Below the pieces are notes generated by a model. The model made no database searches, was not told the origin of the DNA, and was given only the letters and a program-made list of their open reading frames with translations. The position numbers and the translations under genes were made by a program. A DNA stretch of 19,079 nucleotides from contig JAPLNJ010001184.1 in NCBI GenBank assembly GCA_026692885.1, positions 1 through 19,079 on the forward strand, given 5' to 3'. The DNA is from Planctomycetota bacterium. Lineage in GTDB: Bacteria > Planctomycetota > Planctomycetia > Pirellulales > Pirellulaceae. Below are positions 6,670 through 14,529 of the stretch, one piece after another (within the stretch, counting starts at the first letter, position 1; every line of letters starts with the position of its first letter).

Positions 6670-8760
6670 TCACAAGGCGGTCTTGAAGAACCGGGCGTAC
6701 AGCAGATTCGCCGGATTGATGCGCTGTCCCTCCTTGCGCACCAAGCCCGCTCCATACAGGCGATAGTACAAGTCGTGATTGGGAACGGCGCCGCAGCGAA
6801 TGACCTGCTGCATGGCGTCCAGCAGTTCGGGCCGTTCGTGCAGCTTCATCAGCAGCGCGCGGAGATGATCGCCAAACGGTCCCCGTTCGTCGCCGGCGCG
6901 CTCCAGCAACTCGGCGAAACCGACCTTGTCCGGCGCCGTCAGACGATAGTAACTCAACCGCGTCAGATACGGATGGCCACGCAGCAAAGTCCAGAGTTGT
7001 TCGACCTCGTCTTCCGCGAGCAACTCGCCGTAGGTCCGGTTCAGGACGCGGCACTCGTCCCGGCTGAAAGGTTCCATTTCCACGAGCAAGCCGACATTGA
7101 ATGGCGACCGGTCGCCCTGATCGATCAACAGGTAGGGTTCGGTGGAGATGACCAGTGCCAGATCGACGTCTTCCCAGTCGGGAGTCAGCGACGCACGGCT
7201 ATTGTGCCACAGACGCAGCATGCTGAAGAAATCCGCCCGGTAGGGCCGGCTGAACAACCGGTCGGCCTCGTCCAGGGCCAGCACCAGCGGTCCGCCGACT
7301 TGCGGCAGGATCACCCGCTCCATGAAATCCACCATCGCCGCTTGCGAATCGATCGTGGGCGGCGTGGAGAAGGCGAGCCGTAAACGCTGCCCGAGAAGCT
7401 GGGCGAAACGCGACAGGAACGTCGCGTACCCGGACAGGTCTTCGTGGGAAAAGATATTGAAATCGACAAAGGCGATTTTCTTGCCGGCCTTCTGGCACTC
7501 GGACAGATAGTGGAGCAACAGGCTGCTCTTGCCCATTTGGCGCGGGCCTTTGATCACCAGCGTGTGGCCCGCTTCCGCCGCACAGTGGACGACGACCTCG
7601 TCGACCTTCCGGGAAACATAGTGCGGGTCGCTGTGGGCAATGGTGCCGCCGGGGACGGACGCGGACCGCGTGTCCTGGGCCTTCAGGGGCCGGTTTAGAG
7701 CGCCGGCGGCCGCCGGTTCGGGCGGCGCCGCAGGGCGCACCTGGGGTTCGAGCTGCGCGGCCGGCTCGGTGGCCATGGCCCGCAGGATCTCGTGGTGGAC
7801 GCGGTCGGATTCGTCGGGGCCGTTCCAGGAGACGTACTGCAGGCGCCCCAGGTACAGGTCCAGTTCGTACTCCAGGGGGCCGAAGTAGCGCACGCGGACG
7901 GGGATCGTCCGCGGGCTGCCGGTCGCTCGGCGATGGACTTGTGCCAGCCGGACTTCGGTCTGCACCATCTCGCTGTGCATCGAGCGTTCCGAGAGCAAGA
8001 CCACCAGATAGTCGCACCAGCGGATCCGGGCGCGGATTTCTTCCGCCCATTCGCTGCCGGCCTTCAGGCCCATGTCGATGAACACCTCGTGTCCGGATTC
8101 CGTCAGTTGGCCGTGCAGGAAACGCGCGAGATTCTCCTCGTCCGGATCCCCGTGCGGATAGGAAATGAACAGCTTCCGGGACGGGGTCGTCCGGCCAGGG
8201 CCAGCCGCAGGTGGGGCGACGGGATGCGCCGCCGCGGCCCCCAAAGGTTGCAGCGGGGCGAGCTTCTTGAGGTCACCGAGTTCGCGCGGCGCAACTTCCA
8301 ATTGCCAGGTCAGCCGTCGGTACAACTGCCAATAGCCGTCGTCTGCTCCCACGCGGAACTGGGGGTGGCCTTGCAGGACCGGCGGGACGTGTTGCGCGTC
8401 GTCCTCGGAAAACACGACGGGAACGTACTTAGACGTGGTGATTTTCTGGACGTAGAGATCGTTGTAGATGAGGTTCGCTTCCCAGCACACACCGCGGCCG
8501 GCGCCCGGCTCATCGTCGCCGGTGACCCGGCGCCGGTAAGTCGAGGTGCAGACCATCAAGACGAAAGCGGCTTCGCGCAGGTTTCGTTCCATCCATCGCG
8601 GCCAGCCCTCCGGGGGCCACGGCGAATACTGATCGAGCCGCGCGTCGATCCCGTCGGAACGCAGCCGCTCGGACAACTCCAGCACGCGCTGCTGATGCGC
8701 GGGCGAGTCGTGGCTGTAGCTGATCAGGACTTGGGGATGGATCGAATCCGCCGTCGACAT
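6670..8760 (-). CDS. SEFIR-TIR-AAA multidomain signalling protein, putative immune effector
   Basis: A 696-residue protein with three modules. Residues 8-150 match the SEFIR fold: VLISYSHDSP at the first strand, LRSDGIDARLDQY, EGWPRWMER, VLMVCTSTYRRR, and a conserved WE (93-94). Residues 195-330 are a TIR domain: KLFISYPHGD, a GHEVFID strand, and SERSMHSEMVQTEV, in which Glu269 sits where bacterial TIR NADases have the catalytic Glu. A Pro/Ala-rich linker follows. Residues 370-690 are an AAA-like ATPase with Walker A GPRQMGKSS (405-413), Walker B LVLALDEAD (492-500), GHPYL (595-599) and a C-terminal winged-helix-like end. TIR and SEFIR domains in bacterial defence proteins degrade NAD or make NAD-derived signals; that role here is inferred. 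The start ATG at 8760 has GAGG 6 nt upstream. No membrane segment is visible. Confidence 0.88.
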   Translation of the reverse strand: MSTADSIHPQVLISYSHDSPAHQQRVLELSERLRSDGIDARLDQYSPWPPEGWPRWMERNLREAAFVLMVCTSTYRRRVTGDDEPGAGRGVCWEANLIYNDLYVQKITTSKYVPVVFSEDDAQHVPPVLQGHPQFRVGADDGYWQLYRRLTWQLEVAPRELGDLKKLAPLQPLGAAAAHPVAPPAAGPGRTTPSRKLFISYPHGDPDEENLARFLHGQLTESGHEVFIDMGLKAGSEWAEEIRARIRWCDYLVVLLSERSMHSEMVQTEVRLAQVHRRATGSPRTIPVRVRYFGPLEYELDLYLGRLQYVSWNGPDESDRVHHEILRAMATEPAAQLEPQVRPAAPPEPAAAGALNRPLKAQDTRSASVPGGTIAHSDPHYVSRKVDEVVVHCAAEAGHTLVIKGPRQMGKSSLLLHYLSECQKAGKKIAFVDFNIFSHEDLSGYATFLSRFAQLLGQRLRLAFSTPPTIDSQAAMVDFMERVILPQVGGPLVLALDEADRLFSRPYRADFFSMLRLWHNSRASLTPDWEDVDLALVISTEPYLLIDQGDRSPFNVGLLVEMEPFSRDECRVLNRTYGELLAEDEVEQLWTLLRGHPYLTRLSYYRLTAPDKVGFAELLERAGDERGPFGDHLRALLMKLHERPELLDAMQQVIRCGAVPNHDLYYRLYGAGLVRKEGQRINPANLLYARFFKTAL

Positions 8761-8936
8761 CGCAGTCCTCGAGCAGACAAGGTGTCAGGGATCAGGAAAG
8801 TTGTCAGGAATCGTTCGGTTGCTTCCAGAGGCAGCCTGGAGTGAGGAAGTGTACTCTTCTGCCCCAGACGCCGCAACACGCCCGTCGCACCACAAAGATT
8901 CCTGCGTGACACGCTTTCGGGCGTCTTCGCTCGTGG

Positions 8937-8942
8937 TACAAT
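8937..8942 (+). promoter_or_regulatory. Possible -10 box (TACAAT) for the first Gfo/Idh/MocA gene
   Basis: TACAAT closely matches the sigma-70 -10 consensus and lies about 100 nt before the ATG at 9044, in the divergent 283-nt gap. The -35 candidate 16 nt upstream (TTTCGG at 8915-8920) is poor, so this is only a guess. Nothing else clear is seen in this gap. Confidence 0.25.
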
Positions 8943-9043
8943 GCCCCCACTGGCCACGCTTCGGTTTGTGCGGCGGTCGCACGGGGAACCGCGAGGGCCG
9001 GCATCCTCAACGCTTCCGGGCCGCTAGGAGCCCGCCTACCACC

Positions 9044-10390
9044 ATGCGCAATTCAATCACCCGTCGACGACTTCTCCAGGCCGGCGCGGCAGCGTCGGCT
9101 TCTCTGCTGATCGGCCCCGCCAGCATGGCCCGCACGTACGCCGCCAACGAGAAGATCCGCTTTGCACTGATCGGCATCGGCGGCATGGGCGGCAAGGGCG
9201 TGAACGTGGCCTCCGGCGAACAGATTGTCGCGGCGGCCGACGTGGATGTGAACCACGCCGCCGGCTCGATCAAGAACATCAAGAACAAGTTCGCCGACGC
9301 GAAAATCTACAGCGACTACCGCCGGCTTTTCGACGAACAGAAACATCTCGACGCCGTGTGGGTGGCCACGCCCGATCACCATCACTTCCCCGCCACCGTC
9401 CGCGCCCTCGAAGCCGGGCTGGCCGTCTACTGCGAGAAGCCACTGTGCCACGACATTTTCGAGGCGCGCAAGCTGCGCGAGCTCGCCAAAGCGAAAAAGG
9501 TCGCCACGCAGATGGGCCACCAGGGCCATTCCGGCGAGCACGTGCGGTTGCTGTGCGAGTGGATCTGGCAGGGCAGCCTGGGCGATGTGACCGAGGCCCA
9601 CGTGCGTCCGCCGTTCAATCAGATGGACTTCGGTTCGCGTAACGCTGGCCAGCCGATTCCTGTGCCGGCGGGTTTCGACTGGGATTTGTGGCAAGGCCCG
9701 GTCAAGACGCGGGAGTTCCGCAGCGGTATCCATCCGGCCGCTTGGCGCGGGTGGATCGACTACGGCACCGGTCTGTTGGGCGATTGGTTCTGTCACAACG
9801 CCGACGGCGCGGTGTGGGCGCTGAAGCTGTACGAAGCCGACACGTGCGAGGTGGAGTGCGAGGGCGAGGAGCCGGGCGAGACGAACTGGCCGCACGGCGT
9901 TCGCGTCTCCTGGAAGTTCCCTCAGCGCGGCAACATGGTCCCCTGCATCCTGCGGTGGAGTTCGGGCGCGTACAACGACAAGCCGATGCCGCCGACGGTC
10001 GATCCCGAACGCGTGGCCTCCGTGGCCCAGCATCCCAGCGCCTACTTCGGCACCAAGGGTTTGGCCGTCTCGGGCTGGTGGATGAACGGCACGCGGTTGT
10101 TTCCGGAAAGTTTCATGCAGGAAGTCGGCAAGCCCAAGACGGTCCTGCCGCGCGTGCAGGGAGGGCACGAGGCTGATTTCCTCAACGCCATCCGCACGGG
10201 CGACCGCTCCTCGGCCGATTTCGACTACTCCGCGCGCCTGACCGAGATCATGCTGGTCGGCAACGTGGCCTCGCGGGTCCGGGAGAAGCTGACCTACGAC
10301 TTCCGCGCCGGCAAGTTCACCAACAGCGAAAAGGCCAACGCCCTGCTGAAGCGAGATCCGCGTCCGGGGTGGGAATTCGGCTACGCTTAG
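9044..10390 (+). CDS. Tat-exported Gfo/Idh/MocA family oxidoreductase
   Basis: A 448-residue protein. The N-terminus carries a twin-arginine leader (TRRRLLQAGAAASASLLIG, about residues 6-24). A Rossmann NAD(P) fold follows, with GIGGMGG at 44-50, the VATPDHHH segment near 107-114 and the family EKP motif at 131-133. The C-terminal half is the beta-sheet substrate domain typical of the family, including GDWFCHNADG. These enzymes act on sugars or cyclitols; the exact substrate is unknown. The open frame continues 243 nt upstream, but I chose the ATG at 9044 because the Tat signal starts there. AGGAG lies 13 nt upstream, which is somewhat distant. The gene is transcribed divergently from the SEFIR-TIR-AAA gene. 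It is distantly similar to the Gfo/Idh/MocA gene at 12485. Confidence 0.92.
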   Translation: MRNSITRRRLLQAGAAASASLLIGPASMARTYAANEKIRFALIGIGGMGGKGVNVASGEQIVAAADVDVNHAAGSIKNIKNKFADAKIYSDYRRLFDEQKHLDAVWVATPDHHHFPATVRALEAGLAVYCEKPLCHDIFEARKLRELAKAKKVATQMGHQGHSGEHVRLLCEWIWQGSLGDVTEAHVRPPFNQMDFGSRNAGQPIPVPAGFDWDLWQGPVKTREFRSGIHPAAWRGWIDYGTGLLGDWFCHNADGAVWALKLYEADTCEVECEGEEPGETNWPHGVRVSWKFPQRGNMVPCILRWSSGAYNDKPMPPTVDPERVASVAQHPSAYFGTKGLAVSGWWMNGTRLFPESFMQEVGKPKTVLPRVQGGHEADFLNAIRTGDRSSADFDYSARLTEIMLVGNVASRVREKLTYDFRAGKFTNSEKANALLKRDPRPGWEFGYA

Positions 10391-10410
10391 TGCGTCTTCA
10401 AGACTAAAAA

Positions 10411-10476
10411 GTGGGGTAAGCATCCTGCTTGCCTGTCGATGCATCGCGTCCAACGCAAGCGGGAAGCTTACGCCAC
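10411..10476. repeat. Imperfect hairpin downstream of the oxidoreductase gene
   Basis: Bases 10411-10432 pair with 10455-10476 with about three mismatches in 22. It begins 20 nt after the stop codon, so it may act as a terminator or messenger-stabilising stem, although it lacks a U-tract. The same kind of TAAGC-containing element is common between planctomycete genes. Confidence 0.6.
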
Positions 10477-10560
10477 CGTATCGGTCACCCCAAGCTTAAG
10501 CCTTGACGATGCACTAGCCCGGATCCAACTCAACCCACAACCAGAGAACGGGTGGCTGTT

Positions 10561-11415
10561 ATGTTGATCAGACTTTTCCATAGCGCAGGCGCTACGGGGC
10601 ATGTCTTCTTCCTGAAGAACGGCCGGACCACGAACAAGGGGCTCGCCTACAGCGGCTTCATTGGTCCCCAGACCACGGTCGCGGTGGTCCCCACAACGCC
10701 GCAGATCCTCAACTTCGCGATCGACGCTCAAACCAAGGACAAACAGCGCGTGGTGGTCCAGGGAAGCCTCACGGCGACTCTAATTCCTGAGACAGCAATC
10801 TCGACGTTCGACTTCACGGTCAATTCCAAGGATGGCTCCTACACCAGTCAATGGGAGCAAATCCTGAATGCCAAGGTCATCGAGCGCGTCCTGCGCGCGG
10901 TGCTCGGCAAGGTGCAGGATTTGAACGTGGAGGAGGCCACGCGGTCCCAGAAGGATGTCGAGGATGCCGTCACTGCGGCGCTCGGCGAGAAGGCTTTCTC
11001 GGCGGATGGTATCACGGTCAATTCCTGTTCGGTCCCCATGATCGAGCCGGCCGACGAGGAAGTCGGTCGTGCGATCGGCGCCCCAGAACGTCAGATTATG
11101 CTGACCAAGGCTGACCATGCTCTTCATGAGCGGCGTCTCAAGGCGGCTGCGGATGAGCGCGCCGTCCAGCAGTACGAAGCAGACACCAGGCTTGAACTCG
11201 AGAAGAAGCAAGGCGCCCTGCTCGACGAGCAGGCCAAGAACAAGGAGAAGGAAGCGGCAGCGGATGCCAAGGCGACCGAAATCCGTCTTGCCCCGCTCGC
11301 GAATGTCGAAACCGGCAAGCTGCTCGGTGCGGCCATCATGGACGCAGCCAAGACCGGACAACTCGGTAGCCTGGCCATCACGTCGGAATTCCTGGCTGCC
11401 GTCGGGCAGAAGTGA
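10561..11415 (+). CDS. SPFH/band 7 domain protein
   Basis: A 284-residue protein. Residues 1-175 look like an SPFH (stomatin/prohibitin/flotillin/HflK) domain, with the early strands VFFLKNGRTTNKGL and TTVAVVPTT and the helical AKVIERVLRAVLGKVQDLNVEE region. Residues 180-245 are a charged Ala/Glu/Lys-rich helix, probably coiled coil, as is usual after this domain. There is no obvious transmembrane helix, so membrane contact would have to be peripheral or via the N-terminal hairpin. I prefer the ATG at 10561; a GTG at 10552 would add three residues and cannot be excluded, since neither has a clear ribosome-binding site. The NAD-kinase-like gene begins 7 nt after the stop, which implies one transcript. 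SPFH proteins form oligomeric membrane scaffolds; the particular role here is unknown. Confidence 0.85.
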   Translation: MLIRLFHSAGATGHVFFLKNGRTTNKGLAYSGFIGPQTTVAVVPTTPQILNFAIDAQTKDKQRVVVQGSLTATLIPETAISTFDFTVNSKDGSYTSQWEQILNAKVIERVLRAVLGKVQDLNVEEATRSQKDVEDAVTAALGEKAFSADGITVNSCSVPMIEPADEEVGRAIGAPERQIMLTKADHALHERRLKAAADERAVQQYEADTRLELEKKQGALLDEQAKNKEKEAAADAKATEIRLAPLANVETGKLLGAAIMDAAKTGQLGSLAITSEFLAAVGQK

Positions 11416-11422
11416 GGACCCC

Positions 11423-12337
11423 GTGGACCGCGTGGTCATTGTCACCAAACCAACGCGGCTCGAGGAGCTCGTGCTGCAACACCTGACAGAAGGTGCGGCG
11501 CGCTTTGTGCTCGAGTCGCGGGGCCAATTGATCGGCCCGTACCAGGAAGAGGACGCCGCCTACAAAGCCGCTCTCTCCCAAGTGCGACGGCAGATCCCGA
11601 ATGATTTGCCTGTTACCAGGGTTTGTCGCGAAGACCTGCCACACTTTCTGTTCCGGGACAAAGACCTGATCGTGGTCTGCGGTCCGGACGGACTGTTCGT
11701 CAATCTCGCGAAGTACGTCGGCGATCAGCCGATTCTCTCGGTCAATCCAGATCCTAAGACTGTGGCGGGGGCGCTCATGCTCTTCCCGCCAAATTCGGTG
11801 GGAGGAGCCATTGCCCTGGTCCAGGAAGGGAAACATCGCATTGAGCGACTTCCCTTTGTGAAAGCGTTGCTCGATGAGGAACGTGTGGTCTGGGGAATCA
11901 ACGACATTTTCATCGGACGCAAAGACCATATCTCTGCGCGCTATGAGCTGTCGTTCGGAAACCAGCACGAACATCAATCCTCCAGCGGTATCATCGTCTC
12001 GACGGGGGTGGGTTCAACGGGTTGGATTCGCTCGGTGGCGGCGATGGTGTCTGGTCTCTCTCGCGAGAGCCTGCCCAACAAATTGTCGTCGTTGCCGGGC
12101 GCCGCGAGCAATGAACTCGTCTTCGTCATTCGAGAACCATTCCCGGGGCCCTCGACTGGGACAAGTCTCGTGACGGGCCGTGTGGTGCCTGGCAAACCAC
12201 TTGTTGTCAACTCGGAAATGCCTGACGGAGGATACATCTTCTCGGATGGCGTGGTCGAACAGGCCGTCGCGTGGAATGCCGGTAGCTCGGTCGTGGTCTC
12301 CGTGGGAGATCGGTATGTGCAGCGAATCGTTCGTTGA
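11423..12337 (+). CDS. NAD(+)/NADH kinase-like protein
   Basis: A 304-residue protein of the ATP-NAD kinase fold. The pattern is visible in order: LIVVCGPDGLFVN (82-94), where the family normally has GGDG; NDIFIGR (160-166); STGVGSTGW (193-201), matching the STPTGSTAY-type motif; and a C-terminal beta-sheet with SDG near 274-276. The first Gly of GGDG is kept as G87 but the second is Pro88, so activity or phosphate-donor use may differ from NadK. I chose the GTG at 11423 because it follows the SPFH stop by 7 nt and has GAGGA just upstream. The open frame reaches back to 11117, but that part is a shadow of the SPFH gene. Any partnership between the kinase and the SPFH scaffold is inferred from their coupling. 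Confidence 0.82.
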   Translation: MDRVVIVTKPTRLEELVLQHLTEGAARFVLESRGQLIGPYQEEDAAYKAALSQVRRQIPNDLPVTRVCREDLPHFLFRDKDLIVVCGPDGLFVNLAKYVGDQPILSVNPDPKTVAGALMLFPPNSVGGAIALVQEGKHRIERLPFVKALLDEERVVWGINDIFIGRKDHISARYELSFGNQHEHQSSSGIIVSTGVGSTGWIRSVAAMVSGLSRESLPNKLSSLPGAASNELVFVIREPFPGPSTGTSLVTGRVVPGKPLVVNSEMPDGGYIFSDGVVEQAVAWNAGSSVVVSVGDRYVQRIVR

Positions 12338-12484
12338 ACCAGGCCTGGGTCCAGACAAAGGCCCGCAGCAGCCACCGCTGTTGAGACCTGTTAGGATGGT
12401 TGGCAGGGTGAGTCCGGATCAGTTTCAGGCTTACCGAAATCAGGAAACAGCGGTTGAACGTATCCATCGCCACGGGAGAGAACT

Positions 12485-13819
12485 ATGTCAGACGCGAAGA
12501 TTACCCGACGGACGTTTGCCAAGGCGGGGGCCGCGGCGGCCTTCGCCCTAACCGCCGCCCAGACGCAGAAGGTGCTGGGAGCCAATGACCGTATCCGGCT
12601 CGGCTTCATCGGCGTCGCCAACCGGGGAGGGCAACTGCTGGAGGCATTCCTGGACCACCCCGACATGGAAGTGGTGGCCCTGTGCGACGTGTGTCAATCG
12701 ACACTCGACAAGGCCAGGCAGCGGGTCGGCGGCAAGGCCGACACCTGCGGCGATTTCCGCAAGCTGATCGAACGGAAGGATCTCGACGCCGTGGTCATCG
12801 CCACGCCCGACCACTGGCACGCCATTCAGACGATTGCGGCCTGCCAGGCGGAGAAGGACGTCTACGTCGAGAAACCGCTGTCCATCACGGTCTACGAGGG
12901 CCGGCGGATGGTGGCGGCCGCCAGGCGGAACAAACGGGTCGTCCAGGTGGGGATCCATCGCCGCTCGTCGCCGCTGTACGCCCGGGCGTCCCAGTTCGTT
13001 CAGGCCGACAAGCTGGGCAAGGTCACGGTCTGCCGCTGCTACCAACTCAGCAACATGTATCCCACGGGGATTGGCAAGGCCCCACCCAGCGCTCCGCCCC
13101 CGGACCTGGACTGGGAGATGTGGCTCGGCCCGCGGCCCCTACGTCCGTACCAAGCGACCATCGCGCCGTACAAGTTCCGCTGGTGGGACCTCTACTCGTC
13201 GCAGGTGGGCAATCAGGGCGTACACTTTTTCGACCTGATCCGCTGGATGACAGGCGACCTGGCTCCGGCGTCGATCTGCGCCATGGGCGGCCGGTTCGCC
13301 GTGGACGACGATCGCACCATCCCCGATACCATGCAGGTGACTTTCCAATGCCCTTCCGGCCGGCTGATTCTGTTTGGGCAGTACGAAGCCTGTGGCAACC
13401 CAGCCATGGCCCAAAACGCCTTTGCCGAACTCCGCGGCACTTTGGGGACGGCCTATCTCCGAGACGACGTGATCGATGTGATTCCCGAGCGTGGCGGGCA
13501 GTTCCAAGACCACGCGCCACGGATCGAGCCGGTCCAACTGAAGGCCAGTGATGAAGCCCCGTCCAGAAGCGGCAACAAGAACCTGTCGCTCACCTCGCTG
13601 CACGCCCGGAACTTCCTGGACTGCATCAAGTCTCGCGCGATCCCCAACGGCGACGTGGAAATCGGCCACCGTTCGACCACCTTCAGCCTACTGGCCAACA
13701 TCTCGCTGGCGACCGGCCTGAGGCTGGAGTGGGATGCCGAGCGCGAAGCGATCACCAACCAGCAGGACGCCAACCAGCTGCTCCACTACGAGTACCGCAG
13801 CCCGTGGAAACTGGAGTAG
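12485..13819 (+). CDS. Tat-exported Gfo/Idh/MocA family oxidoreductase (second copy)
   Basis: A 444-residue protein with a twin-arginine leader (KITRRTFAKAGAAAAFAL, about residues 5-22), an NAD(P)-binding Rossmann domain (GFIGVANRGG at 40-49, VVIATPDHWH at 103-112), and the EKP motif at 129-131. The GNQGVHFFDLIRWM segment in the substrate domain contains a His at the position commonly used for catalysis in this family. The start ATG at 12485 is supported by GGGAGAG 4 nt upstream. A 147-nt gap separates it from the NAD-kinase-like gene, so it probably has its own promoter, although I see no convincing one. It shares architecture with the gene at 9044 but the two are clearly diverged. Substrate unknown, probably a sugar or sugar acid. 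Confidence 0.93.
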   Translation: MSDAKITRRTFAKAGAAAAFALTAAQTQKVLGANDRIRLGFIGVANRGGQLLEAFLDHPDMEVVALCDVCQSTLDKARQRVGGKADTCGDFRKLIERKDLDAVVIATPDHWHAIQTIAACQAEKDVYVEKPLSITVYEGRRMVAAARRNKRVVQVGIHRRSSPLYARASQFVQADKLGKVTVCRCYQLSNMYPTGIGKAPPSAPPPDLDWEMWLGPRPLRPYQATIAPYKFRWWDLYSSQVGNQGVHFFDLIRWMTGDLAPASICAMGGRFAVDDDRTIPDTMQVTFQCPSGRLILFGQYEACGNPAMAQNAFAELRGTLGTAYLRDDVIDVIPERGGQFQDHAPRIEPVQLKASDEAPSRSGNKNLSLTSLHARNFLDCIKSRAIPNGDVEIGHRSTTFSLLANISLATGLRLEWDAEREAITNQQDANQLLHYEYRSPWKLE

Positions 13820-13840
13820 GTCCCGGAGGAGTGACAGGGT

Positions 13841-14027
13841 GTGCACGGGCCTTGATCATAAGGTTGCGCACGGCTGTTGGTGCTGGCAGCAGCCCGGGTG
13901 GCTGGCGGCTGAGCCTAAGCGAAGCCCCAGTACCCGGTTTCTGGGGCATCGCTGCACTCTGCCGCCAGCCACCCTGACCCCCTGCTGCTAGCGTTTTGCG
14001 CAACGTTATGATCAAGGCCGTGTGCAC
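13841..14027. repeat. 187-nt nested palindrome, possible MITE-like element
   Basis: Three nested pairs share one centre near 13935: outer arms 13841-13870 with 13997-14027 (two mismatches and one 1-nt indel over about 30 nt), middle arms 13896-13909 with 13961-13974 (perfect 14 nt), and inner arms 13924-13930 with 13941-13947. It lies just after the oxidoreductase stop codon, at the boundary with the BREX side. No flanking target-site duplication is obvious. It could be a non-autonomous transposable element, an extragenic palindrome or a transcription stop for the oxidoreductase gene. Confidence 0.8.
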
Positions 14028-14037
14028 GGCAGTTGCA

Positions 14038-14397
14038 CTAGCCCCAGTTGTCGCGACGTTCCCGCCCGCCCAGCACAGCCGGGGCAATGTCCGTCAACAG
14101 GTCGTCCAACTCCGGGAAGTCCCACTCGAGATCGGTCGGCCCAGGATTTCTTTCGTCGCCGAGCCGATCATGGTCGCGCAAGCCACCGACACGGCGAGCG
14201 GCCATAGCCAGTGACGTGGGACTCGGCACCCAGCGATTTCCGTTCGTGCCAGACGCCGCGGTGTTCGTCGCGCTGGCGGGAGCCGGCACCTGCACGAGGA
14301 TTGGGGCGAAGTCGCTGTCGCGATGCGTGTTTGCGGCGGCAGGCAGCGCAGCCGGAACCGCCGCCGCGACTGCCTCACCCTCCGTATCCGCCGTCTG
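14038..14397 (-). pseudogene. Possible gene remnant (C-terminal fragment), function unknown
   Basis: A minus-strand frame is open from a stop at 14398-14400 to a TAG at 14038-14040, about 119 codons, with only a GTG (14295) as an internal start candidate. It encodes an Ala/Pro-rich stretch and then an acidic tail, including LEWDFPELDDLLTDIAPAVL, that looks more protein-like than its surroundings. I recognise no family. A neighbouring minus-strand frame has a hydrophobic stretch (HWLWPLAVSVACATMIG), so a frameshifted remnant is possible. It may also be chance. Confidence 0.25.
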
Positions 14398-14438
14398 CTA
14401 CGTTTCCATCACTTCGCGAGGTAGTTCCAGCCCCAAGA

Positions 14439-14508
14439 ACCACCAGCCCACGACCACCAGCCCACGACCACCAGCCCACGACCACCAGCCCACGACCACC
14501 AGCCCACG
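14439..14508. repeat. Five perfect tandem copies of a 14-bp repeat upstream of brxA
   Basis: The unit ACCACCAGCCCACG is repeated at 14439, 14453, 14467, 14481 and 14495 without a mismatch; the array ends 84 nt before the brxA ATG. There are no spacers, so it is not a CRISPR array. It may be a simple tandem repeat that varies in copy number or an array of regulator sites for the BREX operon. Confidence 0.95.
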
Positions 14509-14520
14509 ACCTACGGAACC

Positions 14521-14529
14521 TGCTACCAT
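14521..14529 (+). promoter_or_regulatory. Possible extended -10 element for the BREX operon
   Basis: TGCTACCAT resembles an extended -10 (TGn followed by TACCAT) and lies 64 nt before the brxA ATG, directly after the 14-bp repeat array. No -35 match is visible where it would be expected, so the array itself would occupy the activator position. Weak evidence. Confidence 0.25.

Noticed and set aside
8801..9043. Upstream extension of the first Gfo/Idh/MocA gene
   Set aside because: It would put 81 unrelated residues before a Tat signal, which must be N-terminal.
11117..11422. Longer start for the NAD-kinase-like gene
   Set aside because: This stretch overlaps the SPFH gene in another frame and is Arg/Ser-rich with no kinase similarity. 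The GTG at 11423 has a ribosome-binding site and gives the expected length.
12338..12484. Terminator around ACCAGGCCTGGGT after the NAD-kinase-like gene
   Set aside because: The palindrome is only about 10 bp with no loop or T-tract; nothing else convincing is in this gap.
13826..13850. Ribosome-binding site (GGAGGAG) for a small gene after the second oxidoreductase
   Set aside because: The frames behind it translate the nested palindrome and give no protein-like sequence.
14439..14508. CRISPR-like array
   Set aside because: The 14-bp units are directly joined without spacers and are too short.
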